Part shown: positions 35,401 through 46,318 of the stretch, piece after piece
How positions within the stretch are numbered: the first letter of the stretch is position 1
How the letters are laid out: each line of letters starts with the position of its first letter
NCBI GenBank assembly: GCA_018806985.1
Contig: JADANN010000443.1
Span: 247,001 to 311,000, forward strand
From: Angiostrongylus vasorum
Lineage: Eukaryota > Nematoda > Chromadorea > Rhabditida > Metastrongylidae
Reading direction: 5' to 3'
Length of the DNA: 64,000 bases
Position numbers and translations under genes: made by a program
The notes under the pieces: model-generated
What the model was told of the DNA's origin: nothing
Databases searched by the model: none
Seen by the model: only the letters and a program-made list of their open reading frames with translations

Positions 35401-38400
35401 TAGCGGTGTGGTAAAAGATTGACATTTGGTAGGATGGAAACTAGCTTAAAATTCTTCATGCAGTTATCTCTAGCTCGCTTTTTTTTCTTCCTTATATGAT
35501 CCAAATCCAAATATGATGCATTGGTGGAAGAAGACTTGTCGGAAATTTCCAAATAGTTACCTTTTGCTTGTTTTTTGCCTCTGAAATCGAAGTTTCCAGC
35601 AAGATCTGTGACGGAGAAGAAGAAACTGCGAAGAGGCAAGCGGCATGTGATCTACGAAGGTGCCGTCAACGACGACGACGACGGCGTCACAGAACAGGCT
35701 ATGCTCAAACAGCAGCTAGAACGCAAAGTGCTTTGACAATTCGCTAAAGCTGGAATGTTCCATCTACATAACGAGAAGAGAACCGTAATCCACAAGAAAT
35801 CGATGTAAAAAACTGAAACACAGTGGGAAAAACAGTTGAAAATATTGGGAAACTACACTTTCGATTACATGTTCGCTTCACATAAGTCATTTCTTGGCTG
35901 TCTGAAAGGGAAGCGGAGGATCCCTTTTGGACGTATTGAGGACCGCCAGTGGTTTTTTAACAGAGTCCGTTTCATCTTTGGATTGATAGGCGGAGGTCTA
36001 AAAATGTGTAGGCAAAATTTTGTGTTCGACAGTTCTGAATTTCTAGAATGTCTAAAAATTCTTTTGAACTAAGGATCAAAAAAAAATAAAGCAATTGCTA
36101 GAGGAAAAAACGCATGATGCGAAAGCGAATCGTTTCGTGCACTTCCGTGATGAAGTTTGCGTGAGTATAGGATGTCAACCCGGGATTCTCCTATCTATAA
36201 GTCACCCTTTCCTCCCCTTATGTTACAAATCCAGGATTGGGACAAGCGCCTACATTTCATTATGGAAATGGTCTTTCGACACTTAGGCTCGATACGAGAT
36301 ATTGGAATTTGGCGGTTTTTGTGCCCCCTTTTTGAAAACACCGCTGAGTATGTTGCCAGTACTACTATTATACCCTCATTTCTCTAACAATCTTCATCAT
36401 TTTATTTACTGACTACTCTTTTTAATGTCAGGGTATGTTGGAAATATAGCTTGTATGATGCTGAGATATTTGCAAGACTACGAACCGCAGGTGTCTGCGG
36501 TGGGGAACGAACGCGCTATCACCCTTTTCGGCGGCTAACGCGTTCAACACCACACCATGCAGGTCCTTCGTTTCGCCTGTCTCTCAGCTAGTTCTATCGA
36601 TCACTGCCATCAGCAATCACCCGTCAACGAAATTGATCTGGGGAGCCCAAATCAGCAATGAACCAAGTTAAGCTGAGGGTGTAATTATAATCACAATCTT
36701 AACCTTCATCTTAATCTTAATCCCCACCGCAGGCACCTGCGGTCCGGAGTTTTGCAAAGTATCTCAACATCATAGAAGTTATATTCCTCTAATACTTTGA
36801 AATTTTCGCACCCAAACCATAGGCGATAATGTGGGATTCTTTGAAAATAAAGCGAATCAGATGACAATGATAAGAGGAGGAGTGATGACGAGCCCTCGTA
36901 ATTACATCACATTTGTTTCGATAACAACATCGACCTGCACTAGACATTTAGTGTCTTGCATATCTATGCATTCATAAGAATTCACTTCATACATCTGGAT
37001 TACTGTCGTTCGCACTGGAATAATTTTTTGTTATTTCAAGCATACTTTTTGCAAATCTCACAAAACTGGTAGGGCTTCAGTGTCTAGGGTGGAAGGCGAG
37101 CGCAGTCCTTGTATGGCGAAACCGAAAACGAGGAATGTATAGGCGTTCTTCTTGAAGTTTTTTCGAAAAATAATCCACCAAGCCGCTTTTGGGTCCACAT
37201 AACTCGTCATGTGTGTATAGATGATTAAAGTTCTATGAGACTCGCAGACATTGGATATTGGGAACAACCGTGTTATCAATCGAGAGTCTGTTGTTCTCTA
37301 TGGCAACTGCCTGCAATCTGTTGACGGGTTCTGATTCCGGTTGGGATCTCGATAACAGGGAGCACCCATTCCGGATCGAATTGGTTCTTATCCAATACCT
37401 TATATTCTTCTAGATTGTAGCCATTTATATTTCATAACTTTTATCAGTTGATAATCGACTTTTCATTCATATTCATCTTAAACTCGGCATCACGGTTAGC
37501 CCTAGAGCGAAATGAAGAGATTGGAACTGCCAGCAACGTCAAAATCGAAGATGAAATTGAGCCTTTCGTACTAAATTGTACCCTCTTAGGAAATGAGTTG
37601 AATTTTTTCGGGAAATGGTTGTTTTCGTCTGTATCTTAGTTTAATAGCACAATTTCGAGGAAGGAAATCATTTTCATACAGCAATCTATTTCATCGCAAT
37701 CATTTTTCTTCGAAATAGTTGTATGATTTTCTTTATCAATAACTGAGACAGGATGGCTATGACCGCAATTGTCTACTCATCTTTGTGGCAAATTGCTTTT
37801 TTATAAAATCCTCTAAGTAACAAATAATATGCTGAAGCAACGAAAGGAAACGTACAGAGAGGATCCCCCATACTGAATCGCAACCTGCACTATTCCGTGT
37901 GGCGCACCGCTATGGAGTACTTTTACTTTCTGTTTTCTCTATGTCGACAACTTTCTCTACCGGTTACAACCCAACTTTTTGTGTACACGAATGGCGTCTG
38001 TTCACACGAATCATACTCGAACCAGGTATTTGTCTTGTTCATTCGTAATGAATGTTCATATGACGATTGGTGATCTGTTTCATGCATTGTCGCTGACGTC
38101 TGTGAATACCACATCATAATTCATATCATGTCCAGTTGACTGAGATGTTCTCCAAATATGGCCTAATACCTGGTTGATATTGGGCGTTCCTCCTAGGGTC
38201 TTAGTTTATGACTCTTTTCGTTCATTAATTTTTTGAGTTGAAGGAGCTCTAGTCTGTACTCAACCTCATAAGTGTTAATTGTTGTTGCTAGCGTTACGGT
38301 ACATTGAGGGAACAGTGACTTTTAGGGTGATAAATAGAATGGCAATCAAATGGGCTAATTTGACACATCTCGCTCGGAAGACAAATTCAGGAAACCGCGG

Positions 38401-41400
38401 AAAATTACGTATTTATGAGAAAGGCACGACTATCACATTTTTTTAGAAGAAAGGCGAATTCGACGATAACTGCTTGCAATTACAAGAATAAATTGTTGCA
38501 GATAAAACAGACAATTTCACCGCTGTATTTACCACATTCTCTTTTGAATACATGGCAATTCTAATCTGCTGTGCTGTTGAATCAGTCTAATCACGAGCAG
38601 GAGAATCTCTAGCAGAATGATGTCGCATGTTTTCCAAGTAATCGGGGAAGGCAATTAGTTATGAAACTATCACAACACGGAAAGATTGTGGTTGCGTTTG
38701 TTTGATGTAACTATGGGTCAGATACAGTTGCCTTAAAAATTTTTGCATTTGGTCTACATTGTTGAGCAAATTGCAGAGCTCTCCGACGGTGAGCTGGAGG
38801 CGTTGGCAGACATGGTTCGGAATGAGGTAGACCGGTATTCGATTCCACGCGTCGTCAGCGTGCCACAGTATCAGATTATTGAGATTCCTGACGAGGTAGT
38901 CGACGACCCCATTGTGGAAATATACCCCAGAGATCGGCGATCACTTCCGTTGGATTGGCCGGAGACTGAAGAACCGGAGGTGAGTTGGTTGATCAATAAT
39001 ATGGCGAGTTTCTCGTCTTTTTTATAAAATACACCTTTTTTATCTTCCGTTAGAAGCAAAAAATATAGAATTTTCAACAGTGCGAACCAAGAAAAAAGAC
39101 TGGAATAAAGTTGCCCAGTGAGTGGAAAGCGTATGTTCGGGGATTTAACCTAACCTAAAATTCTTCGTTATCTCTTAACTTTTTGGTTTCTGTCTATTCT
39201 TTTTCATAGCAGGTTACTGCGTGGAATGCAACCACAATCATGCTGAGATATGAGCAAAACTCGATTCCGCAATTGGGCTTCGTACCCGCCACTACTCTCC
39301 GGGGAATCAATTGCTATCCATCACACCAACCGAGGGCCTTTGCTTTCCTTTTTTCTCCTCCAGCAATGTTTTTGCTGTATCGGTGCATTCCTACTGATGG
39401 GCGATTGCTGATAGCATAGCATGGTAGCATGTGAGATATTGGATACAAGGTTCATTTAGTGTATAATTGTCAGTCAGCTCATTGCTAACAACTAATGAAT
39501 GCATTTATGTCCAAATTATGAATTAGAATAGTATTATACAACATGGGGTCCGGGTTGTGCGGGGTGTAGCATGCACCTATGATATGCACTGTATTTGGCA
39601 CGATTCCACATTACGGGTTCAATAAGCCTTCCATCCCTCTGGGGATCAGCAAGTTGGTATCAGACGAAATAACATCACTGACTCCGACACATCGCTAAGC
39701 GACTGCATTTCATTGTATGGGTGAAATGTGTACTCTGTCGCTCCTACTATGCTAATGAAGTCGAGTGCAGCAATTAGTAAACGCCGATTGATTTCTCGTT
39801 TTTTTCTGTCCATAATATACCAGTTGAAATTTCTGTAGAAATTGAAAATCTGCGCACCTATGAAACTTGTCATGCTATCTCATAGATCATATATTTAATA
39901 GGAGTTATCTCGTTGGGAAGGGTGCATGTGGCGCAGTGGTCGGAGGCGCCGTGCAATAAACCTGGAACCGATCCCGGCGCCTGTGGCCCACCAAGCCTCC
40001 CATCCCTTCGGGGTCGGAAAATTGGTACCAGGCTTGTCTGGGAGGATAGCGGCACTGTCTCGATACATCTTTAGGCCACCGCGAGTCATTGTAAAGGCCA
40101 GATACGCATCCAATCATCTGCAAACGATGCTTGATGAAGTCGAATGCATGGTGCATCCCTCAGGGATTGATCAACACCGAGTGCTTCATCTGAGCTTTTT
40201 ATCTCGTCGGGCACTTGCAGATTATAGTAGGTTTTTCGAAAAGCCGCGTTCTTGGTAATGACTTCAAGTGCATACCGTGGCAGTGATTTTAACAGTAACT
40301 ATCAGAATATTGATTTTCTAGAAACGATTTAGTTCACTTTCTAAAGCTGGGTTAGAAAGTAAGCAAAATGATGTGTGGAAAGAAGGTAATTTACTACGAG
40401 TACTAATAAACAATTTGAACAATCTATTAAAAAAGCCAACTTTCGTTGAACCTGAACAACAATAATCAATAGTTTCTTGAGTTGACACTAGATTGGTCTA
40501 AAACTTTTATACGGTAAACGTTTCGGTGCTTTTGCCCTCTTCATAGCCGCTTTGATCCGAGTCAATGATCCCAAGCTGATCATGGCCTAGATTTAACTCG
40601 ATACGACTATGAACACCCACGTCGCGACAACTACCATCTTGGACCATCGACTTGGATCAACGCGGCTCTGTAGGAGGTGAAGGCGCTGAAACTTTAGCCG
40701 AATGAAAAATTTTGAACAATGATTAAATCAAGCACAGTTGAGAGTAGGCAACAACATTTAGGGTTTTCAAGTAGGTTCGAATATCCCTTACTTTCATGGA
40801 ATCGCATATTTTTATCTAAATATTTGTGTCGACATAAAAATAATACACTTATTTCCGGAAATCTTTTCCCCTTCCTCGAGCACTTCTTGGGCAGCCACAG
40901 AAATTCCGTGGTCACTTACTGAATACGCATTCCACCTGTACTCATCCAAAAATACTACCAGGCCTTTAATTCGAGACTGCCGCTGCTGTCGAGGAATACC
41001 GTCCAGTCTGTGGCTTAGCGTATGCTCAAGTGATGAATCAACATTGCGATTACATCATATGTTGGAGGAATGTCTTGGATGAAGACGTTCGGCATCTATC
41101 AATTACTTAGGGATGATCCATGCATTAGAATCCATTCGCAGTATCGTAGAGGTGGTTGCATGAATATCTGGCCAATCAAATAGATTATGTGGGCCTCCCT
41201 TCGTGTCAGTTCAGTGCTTCTGTCCTCCCAAGAATATCTGCCAGTGGTTTCGCGACCCCAGATGTGGTGATTGTTTGGTTCTGTTCATGGGATCGAATCA
41301 GTGTAAAAGCGTATATTGCAAAACACCTCTACTTTTATGCGCTACGCGCTTTCGAGGATTATGCTTAGCATAACACTTTTCTAATATATTTCACTTTTTA

Positions 41401-41536
41401 GTATTTCGTATTCCCCGATGAAGCGATGATTGAGGCACTGAGGCAAGAGCAGGACGAGCAGGAATTGCGAGATCGGATCGCCGAAATCGCACAGATTCTC
41501 AACGAACGAGCCACAAGAGGTGCTCGATTCATCTAG
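26216..41536 (+). CDS. Candidate gene: single-pass membrane protein of unknown family
   Basis: Several GC-richer, coding-like plus-strand exons are spread over 15 kb: 26216-26366 (or to 26428), 27858-28054, 35600-35727, 38767-38979 and 41402-41536. In order they would give a Cys-rich segment ending near RMKR, then a Ser/Thr-rich stalk and one hydrophobic stretch (SLLAVALLSIAIVV). A very basic segment (KKKLRRGKRH), a DDDD run and a long acidic, helix-prone tail follow, ending in TAG. A hydrophobic stretch followed by Lys/Arg is what a type I membrane protein shows. The phase between 28054 and 35600 does not close with the strongest splice sites, so an exon is missing or a weaker site is used. 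The parts could belong to more than one gene. No family is recognised. Confidence 0.4.
27190..27430 (+). repeat. SINE-B
   Basis: Forward copy: tRNA-like head (cggtggtgcagtgagtaagc) and end (gcaaatatcttagcatcatt). Confidence 0.65.
27858..28054 (+). CDS. Exon with Ser/Thr-rich stalk and hydrophobic segment
   Basis: Sixty-five codons are open from acceptor gtaactag to donor TCG/gtgagt, with very high G/C at third positions. It reads MCGQHGSFSDVGVVCALADV, then STSDVSTTMPPLSQ, then the hydrophobic SLLAVALLSIAIVV. If translation began at the ATG at 27974, this hydrophobic part could be a signal peptide. The coding bias upstream of that ATG and the lack of basic residues before the core favour a transmembrane segment. 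A minus-strand frame also covers the region. Confidence 0.45.
28055..32678. other. Intron-like region with palindromic element
   Basis: No firm exon is seen. A long palindromic element lies at 29568-30008. An open stretch at 28537-28681 sits between an acceptor and a donor, but more than one frame is open and it is not called. The remainder has no recognisable content. Confidence 0.4.
29568..30008. repeat. Long palindromic element C
   Basis: About 440 bases with diverged inverted arms of well over 100 bases each (ttcggccaacgtctcgacgt against gaaatcgagacgttagctga). No coding capacity. Confidence 0.7.
32679..32840 (+). CDS. Terminal exon with two Gly-Lys-Arg sites (peptide-precursor-like)
   Basis: A good acceptor (tttttgctcacag) is followed by 53 codons and TGA, phase 0. 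It reads GNKFIYTSCVKSCDSKGEEA, then GFSLGLVYETFLAQ, and ends KVVGKRRDVVFGKREL. Gly followed by Lys-Arg is the known amidation and cleavage signal of neuropeptide precursors, and here it occurs twice within 13 residues. The exon at 27858-28054 ends in phase 0 and could join to it. If the ATG at 27974 were the start, its hydrophobic run would act as signal peptide. It could instead be an alternative 3' end of the membrane-protein candidate. Confidence 0.4.
   Translation, partial: GNKFIYTSCVKSCDSKGEEAAEGGFSLGLVYETFLAQKVVGKRRDVVFGKREL
33040..34335 (-). mobile_element. 5'-truncated, decayed RTE-type non-LTR retrotransposon
   Basis: On the minus strand a broken reverse transcriptase reads through several frames. 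From about 34270 there is an LTFIDLQKAFDS-like block and LREL near 34200. The polymerase box LHFADDIILVTPN lies near 34010, then RLNLTKTMFV and a C-terminal RLRAHLFDSTVLPA block. Near 33300 it continues RRTHWAALARDREMWKIYW. FADD is the variant of the catalytic YxDD box known in RTE/CR1-type enzymes. The endonuclease half is absent, and frameshifts and stops break the frame, so it is dead. Confidence 0.75.
34800..35270 (-). repeat. SINE-E
   Basis: Reversed copy with the block tgacccgtcttcacgtccac and the tRNA-like head at 35215-35265. It lies next to the RTE fragment. Confidence 0.65.
35600..35727 (+). CDS. Basic then acidic exon of the membrane-protein candidate
   Basis: The acceptor is gaagtttccag. 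The frame reads RSVTEKKKLRRGKRHVIYEG, then VNDDDDGVTEQAMLKQQLER. A stop follows nine bases after 35727, so it is either terminal or spliced at AAA/gtgctt in phase 0. The coding bias is strong. It could be the juxtamembrane part of a cytoplasmic tail. Confidence 0.45.
36430..36790. repeat. SINE-B copies, head to head
   Basis: A reversed copy (36430-36700) is followed by the end of a forward copy (ccgcaggcacctgcggtccg). The two have inverted ends. Confidence 0.7.
38767..38979 (+). CDS. Acidic exon of the membrane-protein candidate
   Basis: Seventy-one codons end at the strong donor GAG/gtgagt (phase 0). It contains ELSDGELEALADMVRNEVDR, VSVPQYQIIEIPDEVVDDP and RSLPLDWPETEEPE. Two acceptors are possible: gttgag at 38766 (phase 0) and attgcag at 38776 (phase 1). 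No family is recognised. Confidence 0.55.
39215..40195. repeat. SINE-B-related copy and two SINE-A copies
   Basis: 39215-39460 is a reversed subfamily-F repeat. 39540-39810 is a diverged SINE-A. 39920-40195 is one of the best preserved SINE-A copies (gtggcgcagtggtcggaggc). All lie in the intron between the exons at 38767 and 41402. Confidence 0.75.
40505..40712. repeat. Palindromic element C
   Basis: Inverted ends (ggtaaacgtttcggtgcttt against aaggcgctgaaactttagcc) with a short centre. Confidence 0.6.
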
Positions 41537-42200
41537 TGCGCTGGTTTTTTATGCTGTACTTTCTGTTATTTACGGTTCACACCACATCATCCGTGCTTTT
41601 CCACATAATCTCTATTTCCTTTCTCCTTGCCGGTGTGAGTTTTTTGTGCGACGTTTTTGAGTTCCTTTCCTGTTCGTGATCGTTATGAAAATCCTATAAC
41701 GTTCCTCTATTTGTCGACTGTTTGCTGGTCATGTTCTAATTTTTCCTACTCTAGTCACCTTTTCTCTATACTGGTCATAAATCTAAACTAGTTATGGCTT
41801 TAGAATGCTAGTAGAAATAAACAAGTTTACTCCTCCTCTAATGATGCTTGCAATTTTTCTAGAGAGAAGCAGCGAACAAACTCTTCGATTTAGCTCACGA
41901 ATGCATGTATTGAATGTATAAAATAGACGAATGATTAAGTAAAAAGGATAAAAGATAAACCTCTAGGCGTTGATCAGCCCTGAGAGATGCGCCATGCATT
42001 CGACTTAACCAAGCATCATTTGGAAGTGGTTGAATGCATATCTGGCCTTTACAATGACTCGCAGTGGCCTACCGATGTATCGAGCCAGTGCTGCTATCCT
42101 CCCAGACATGTCTGGTGGCAATTTGCCGATCCAGGAGGGATCGAAGGCTTGGTATGTGTTGCAGAGCGCCTCCTACTACCACTGCGCCACACGCACCCCT
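41085..42200 (-). repeat. Two SINE-A copies flanking the 41402 exon
   Basis: 41085-41345 (diverged) and 41960-42200 (good) are both reversed, one on each side of the exon at 41402-41536. Confidence 0.7.
41402..41536 (+). CDS. Terminal exon of the membrane-protein candidate
   Basis: The strong acceptor tttcactttttag is followed by 44 codons and TAG in phase 0, matching the exon ending at 38979. It is a charged helix (EALRQEQDEQELRDRIAEI) ending ERATRGARFI. An AATAAA lies at 41815-41820 downstream and may be the polyadenylation signal. Confidence 0.55.
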   Translation, partial: YFVFPDEAMIEALRQEQDEQELRDRIAEIAQILNERATRGARFI

Positions 42201-42598
42201 CACACGAATGATTTGGTACTCGAAAAAAAGCCCGAAGAGTTCACATGCACACTTTAAATCATATTTCATTCGTAAACATTAAACAAGTGGTTTACATTGA
42301 CAATCAACGACATCGGAGGAATTCCGAGCATGTAGACAGACTTCTGCATTGCGACAGAAGAGAATTCATGGGTTCGGAACCATATATTCATTTTTTTAAC
42401 GCTAAGCAATCATGTGCTGCTCCAACCCACTCAATGAACCTTCCTAGGTAGATGTTTACTTACTCATTAAGAATTAGTAGTTATTTTGCGAAAAAGGAGA
42501 GAGAGCATGAAACAGAGGGAGAGAGTGGAAGAGAGGGAGGTAGGAAACTGAGACTCTCTTTCGAGTGTTGTTGCAAATTTGCATAGGAAACACATTCA

Positions 42599-42706
42599 TT
42601 AGCTCGTCGGCGTCGAGAGACGAACGATTGGAGACGACGGCATCGGTGGTAATGAGGCCGATGAGATGCTGGTGATGGATGCTAATAGCGAGTTGCATGG
42701 ATTCAG
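42599..42706 (-). CDS. Possible last exon of the SLC26 gene (Ser/Pro tail)
   Basis: After the acceptor gtggcatttag, 35 codons run to TAA: NSLLASITSISSASLPPMPS, then SPIVRLSTPTS. Phase 0 matches the SLC26 exon ending at 46343. The opposite strand has an equally good terminal-exon reading, so only one is likely real. Confidence 0.25.
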   Translation of the reverse strand: MNPCNSLLASITSISSASLPPMPSSPIVRLSTPTS

Positions 42707-42710
42707 CTAA
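42603..42710 (+). CDS. Possible alternative last exon of the plus-strand candidate
   Basis: The acceptor cattcattag is followed by 35 codons and TAA: VGVERRTIGDDGIGGNEADE, then MLVMDANSELHGFS. Phase 0 matches the exon ending at 38979. It overlaps the minus-strand reading almost exactly. Confidence 0.3.
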   Translation, partial: LVGVERRTIGDDGIGGNEADEMLVMDANSELHGFS

Positions 42711-43319
42711 ATGCCACACGTTATGATAATGAACACGGCATGTTTTTGTCATGTTTTCTCATAAATCTACGTAGAAAAGGAAGCAATTTTCACAACACTA
42801 GCTGGTTTTACTGATAAATTGATGGCGGTGATGGAGACCGGCTTTTGTAGGAAAGAAACTGAGTACACTCGCTGCTGCAAACCCATTTGGAAGGCAACGA
42901 AAGGAAACTGCCTGTTGCACTGTTGTATTCACTTCCATCCTGAGCTACATACTTTGTAATCAAGTACCATAACTCTTTGATCTCACTTTTCTTCTCAAAA
43001 TAAAAAAAGATTCGGATGATGGAATCGAGTGAGCCACTAATCGGTTTAGCTTAAGTTAGGAAGAAGTACGCATACTAATGGCATTATTAGCTTAGCAAAT
43101 TACTTACGGTATTAAAAGAAGTCAAATTCATAGTTTGCTAGGAAGAAGATATGGAACCTCGTGCACTCTTGTGGTCTGCGGTTTACGTCTTTTTTTTCTT
43201 ATGTAGAGCTTAAATGGTACTTCATTCAATAATTTCCAAGGCCGACTTTCTTTTAACCTCTGAATTGACCAATAGTTCACTGTTTTTTTCTTCATGAGCA
43301 AGCACGAGGCTGTTCTTAC

Positions 43320-43600
43320 AGCATTTATTAGTACACAATAGCAGGCGCTTCGGCGGTTTCACCTTCTTCGGAGTCTGGAAAGGTCAAACGGACATGTAAT
43401 CTACTCAGCTAAACACTTTCACAACCACAGCATACAGAGTCTAGCCTAAGCCTATTTATTCTAAGAGTTTACGTAATAGGTTTTGTCTGGTGAGAGCACG
43501 GAACTATTCGCTTAAGTAGATTGCACGTCAATTTGAACTTTCGAGGCTCCGAAGAAGGCGAAACCGCCGAAACCTCATCTACTGCATGCTAGTAAATTCT
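43320..43600. repeat. Palindromic element G
   Basis: The ends are inverted copies (cttcggcggtttcaccttct against gaaggcgaaaccgccgaaa). The centre is about 200 bases. It is distinct in sequence from element C but has the same layout. Confidence 0.65.
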
Positions 43601-44368
43601 GCAATATCAACCTCATGTTTGTTCATCAAGAAGAATAGCCTGAAGAAAAGAGGATTTTTGCATAAAAGTTTTCCTATAGTTACTGCTACTTGAGATAAAA
43701 ATGTTTTCTGTAAGTAAAGCCACCTAGAAAAACACCTGCACGTTAATACAAATATCCTACGACAGGCCTAAAGAACGTTATGGAAGAGCAGGTAGTTGCA
43801 TATATTGATTTGTACCAATGAAATTTCAGTGAGATGTAAGAAACTGACTTTCAAAGAGATGTGACGAAGTCCTTAGTGCACTCAAAACAATGTGCATTGA
43901 TTTCAACGCATGCAAGCACGAAAACACTTGCTTCCAACAACTTTAAACAAATGTATCTGATCTTATGGTGAACTTCATTAATTGGACAACAAGATCATTG
44001 GAGCCCACAGATTCATCAACACTAAAGTGTCCCTCTTATTCTAGCAGGATGATTTTCCGGCATTATGAAGCCAGTAAAGCGGAAACGTTTGAGCAATCGA
44101 GATCTGGTATAACAGATCTTGATGGTGTCTTTCGATGCACCGTTGATGCCTGCTGCTGCCGTGGTTGTGGAGAAATTTGGAAGAACTTAAATTTCTAAAC
44201 AAACTGGAAATAACCAAAGAATAATATTTTCGACGAATTTTCTACAAAGTTACAACGACGATTCGAAGCTTTTTTTATGTCTCTTAAGTCCTCAGGTTCT
44301 CGAGTAGTCTAATTATCGAAGATTTGTTAGCTGTTGTAGAAGAGCCAGATTTAACGATGAGACTATAA

Positions 44369-44655
44369 AAAGGGCGCGTGTGGCGCAGTGGTTGCAGGCG
44401 CCACTACGACACACACGTAGAATCGATCCCAGCGCTCATGGCTCACCAAGCCTTCCATTCCTCCGGAGTCCGCAAATTGCTACCAGACTTGTCTGGGAGG
44501 ATAGCAGCACTGGCTCGATACATAAACAGGCCACCGTGAGTCATTGTAAAGGCCAGATATGCACTCAGTCACCTCCAACGATACTTCATTAGAAGTCGAA
44601 TGCATGGCGCATTCCTCAGGGTTAGAACAACGCCGAGATCTTTATCCTTTATCCA
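44369..44655 (+). repeat. SINE-A
   Basis: Full copy close to consensus: head (gtggcgcagtggttgcaggc), body and tail. Confidence 0.85.
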
Positions 44656-45251
44656 TTATGAATGACGTTTTTGAGCTCTCCCAAATCTCCTTATATCATA
44701 GCTTGCTCGGATTTGAGGTGTAGGCTTCCCTTAAGTAGACTGGTGCCGGATGAATACACGAAAACGGTGAGCAAATATGAAGCCTTCGGGTCAACATCGA
44801 TTTACAGAAGCGAATCCCCGGCGTATAGATCACATAGTTCATCCCTTGCGCAAGGCAACCTAACTTTATAACTTTATAGCATTTAGGCATCATCTTAAGT
44901 TAACTAGGACACATATTTAGGATGTTTTGTTTTATTAAAGAAAACATTGGGAAGGATTCTATCCACAAAGTCTCACTCTGAGCAGCTAAGAAATGTTTCG
45001 ACTGTAGACGTGCCCATCTACGTGAGGGAGATTCAATGGGTACTTTTCTGGGAAGGTGGTCGGCAGGGTACTGATATCGATCCATTAATATCCTTCATAA
45101 TAGAAAATACTATTTAAAAACGTCTACGTTTCCGTTCACGGTTGATGAGAAAAAAAATTAATAGGTGCGCCTACAAGCAGAAAAAAATGACCATCTCCAT
45201 TTCTACTTCTTCGTTATGCCACTCATACATCTGTTAAAAACACAGTTTTTC

Positions 45252-45428
45252 TTAAAAAATACCACTAATCGAAGTAAATTGTGAGACAGAAGAACCATAG
45301 TAACAAGGCGAAGAACCACTCTCAGATCCGGGAGATCCACGAAGACCAGTGCTACGTTTGACTTCCACACAAGAAGACGTGGAGAAACATGGAAATATGG
45401 AACGGCGGAGTTGAGCTGAAGCAACTAG
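45252..45428 (-). CDS. Possible orphan 3' exon
   Basis: After the acceptor agttgcttcag one frame reads QLRRSIFPCFSTSSCVEVKR, then STGLRGSPGSESGSSPCYYG, to a TAA at 45252. Its phase (two leading bases) does not fit the SLC26 exon ending at 46343. It is coding-like but unassigned. Confidence 0.25.
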   Translation of the reverse strand, partial: LVASAQLRRSIFPCFSTSSCVEVKRSTGLRGSPGSESGSSPCYYGSSVSQFTSISGIF

Positions 45429-46318
45429 TAACTCCACTTCGTGTAAAATTAATGTTTCTATTCAAAACGACAGGTTTTTTGCTATCTACTCTCGCTGCTG
45501 TCCCGGTTTACCACCGCACAGAGCCTGCATCAACAGCGCTAGCAGCTTATTATAGCTTTGAGGAAAATTACAAAGTTCTCAATGAACATTACTGGTCTCA
45601 CATACATATGCGCTTATTCTTTAGCTCTTCTAAACAAAGTGCGGCTATCAACTTGTAACGATTGAAATACTGAGATCTGGCAAGAATTCACGAATGTCAC
45701 ACAACAAAACTTTTAGCCGTCTAGCCAGATCGTTTACTAAATTATTAGAGCTGGTACTTGCAAACCACTCCCTTTTTGCAAAACTAACAACCTGACTAAA
45801 CGATGCCTACCTAACTAGTTTTCACTTTTGATGAGCTTCATGTATAACCTATGTCATGACGACTTCTAGACAACTTCAAGCCCGTAACCACTTCTACGGA
45901 AATAAAACCTACTAGCCAGATAACCAAACGAGGGTCTACAGTTCGCGCAGAACAAGCCTATCGTTGAATGGCAAGTAATGGTTGTCAGCAGCTTCTACGG
46001 CGTAAGATATAAGGGCAAATGTCCATTATTTAAACATGTTACTATTAAACGCACATGTAGTACACTCTAATAATAGTTTACATTTGTTCTTTTCTCTTGA
46101 GGTGAAGTATCATTTAACAGTGAGTCTTAACAATAGTGTTTTACAAAGGGCAACCTGCAAGAAAAGACATCTCAAGAGATCAAGGAGATTCATTTTGACA
46201 ATATTTCAAACAAAATCAAATTCAAAATGACCGAGAAGATCTAGTCCTGAGCGGTTCCTTTAGTTTGTTTTCTTTTCTGTTTTTGAGCTTCGTGCTTAAA
46301 CTTGAAAGCCACCAGCGG

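Noticed and set aside
39926..40258. Long open frame with apparent protein
   Set aside because: It is SINE-A sequence. The same peptide pattern recurs in the copies at 1470, 2505, 4560, 23899 and 44369.
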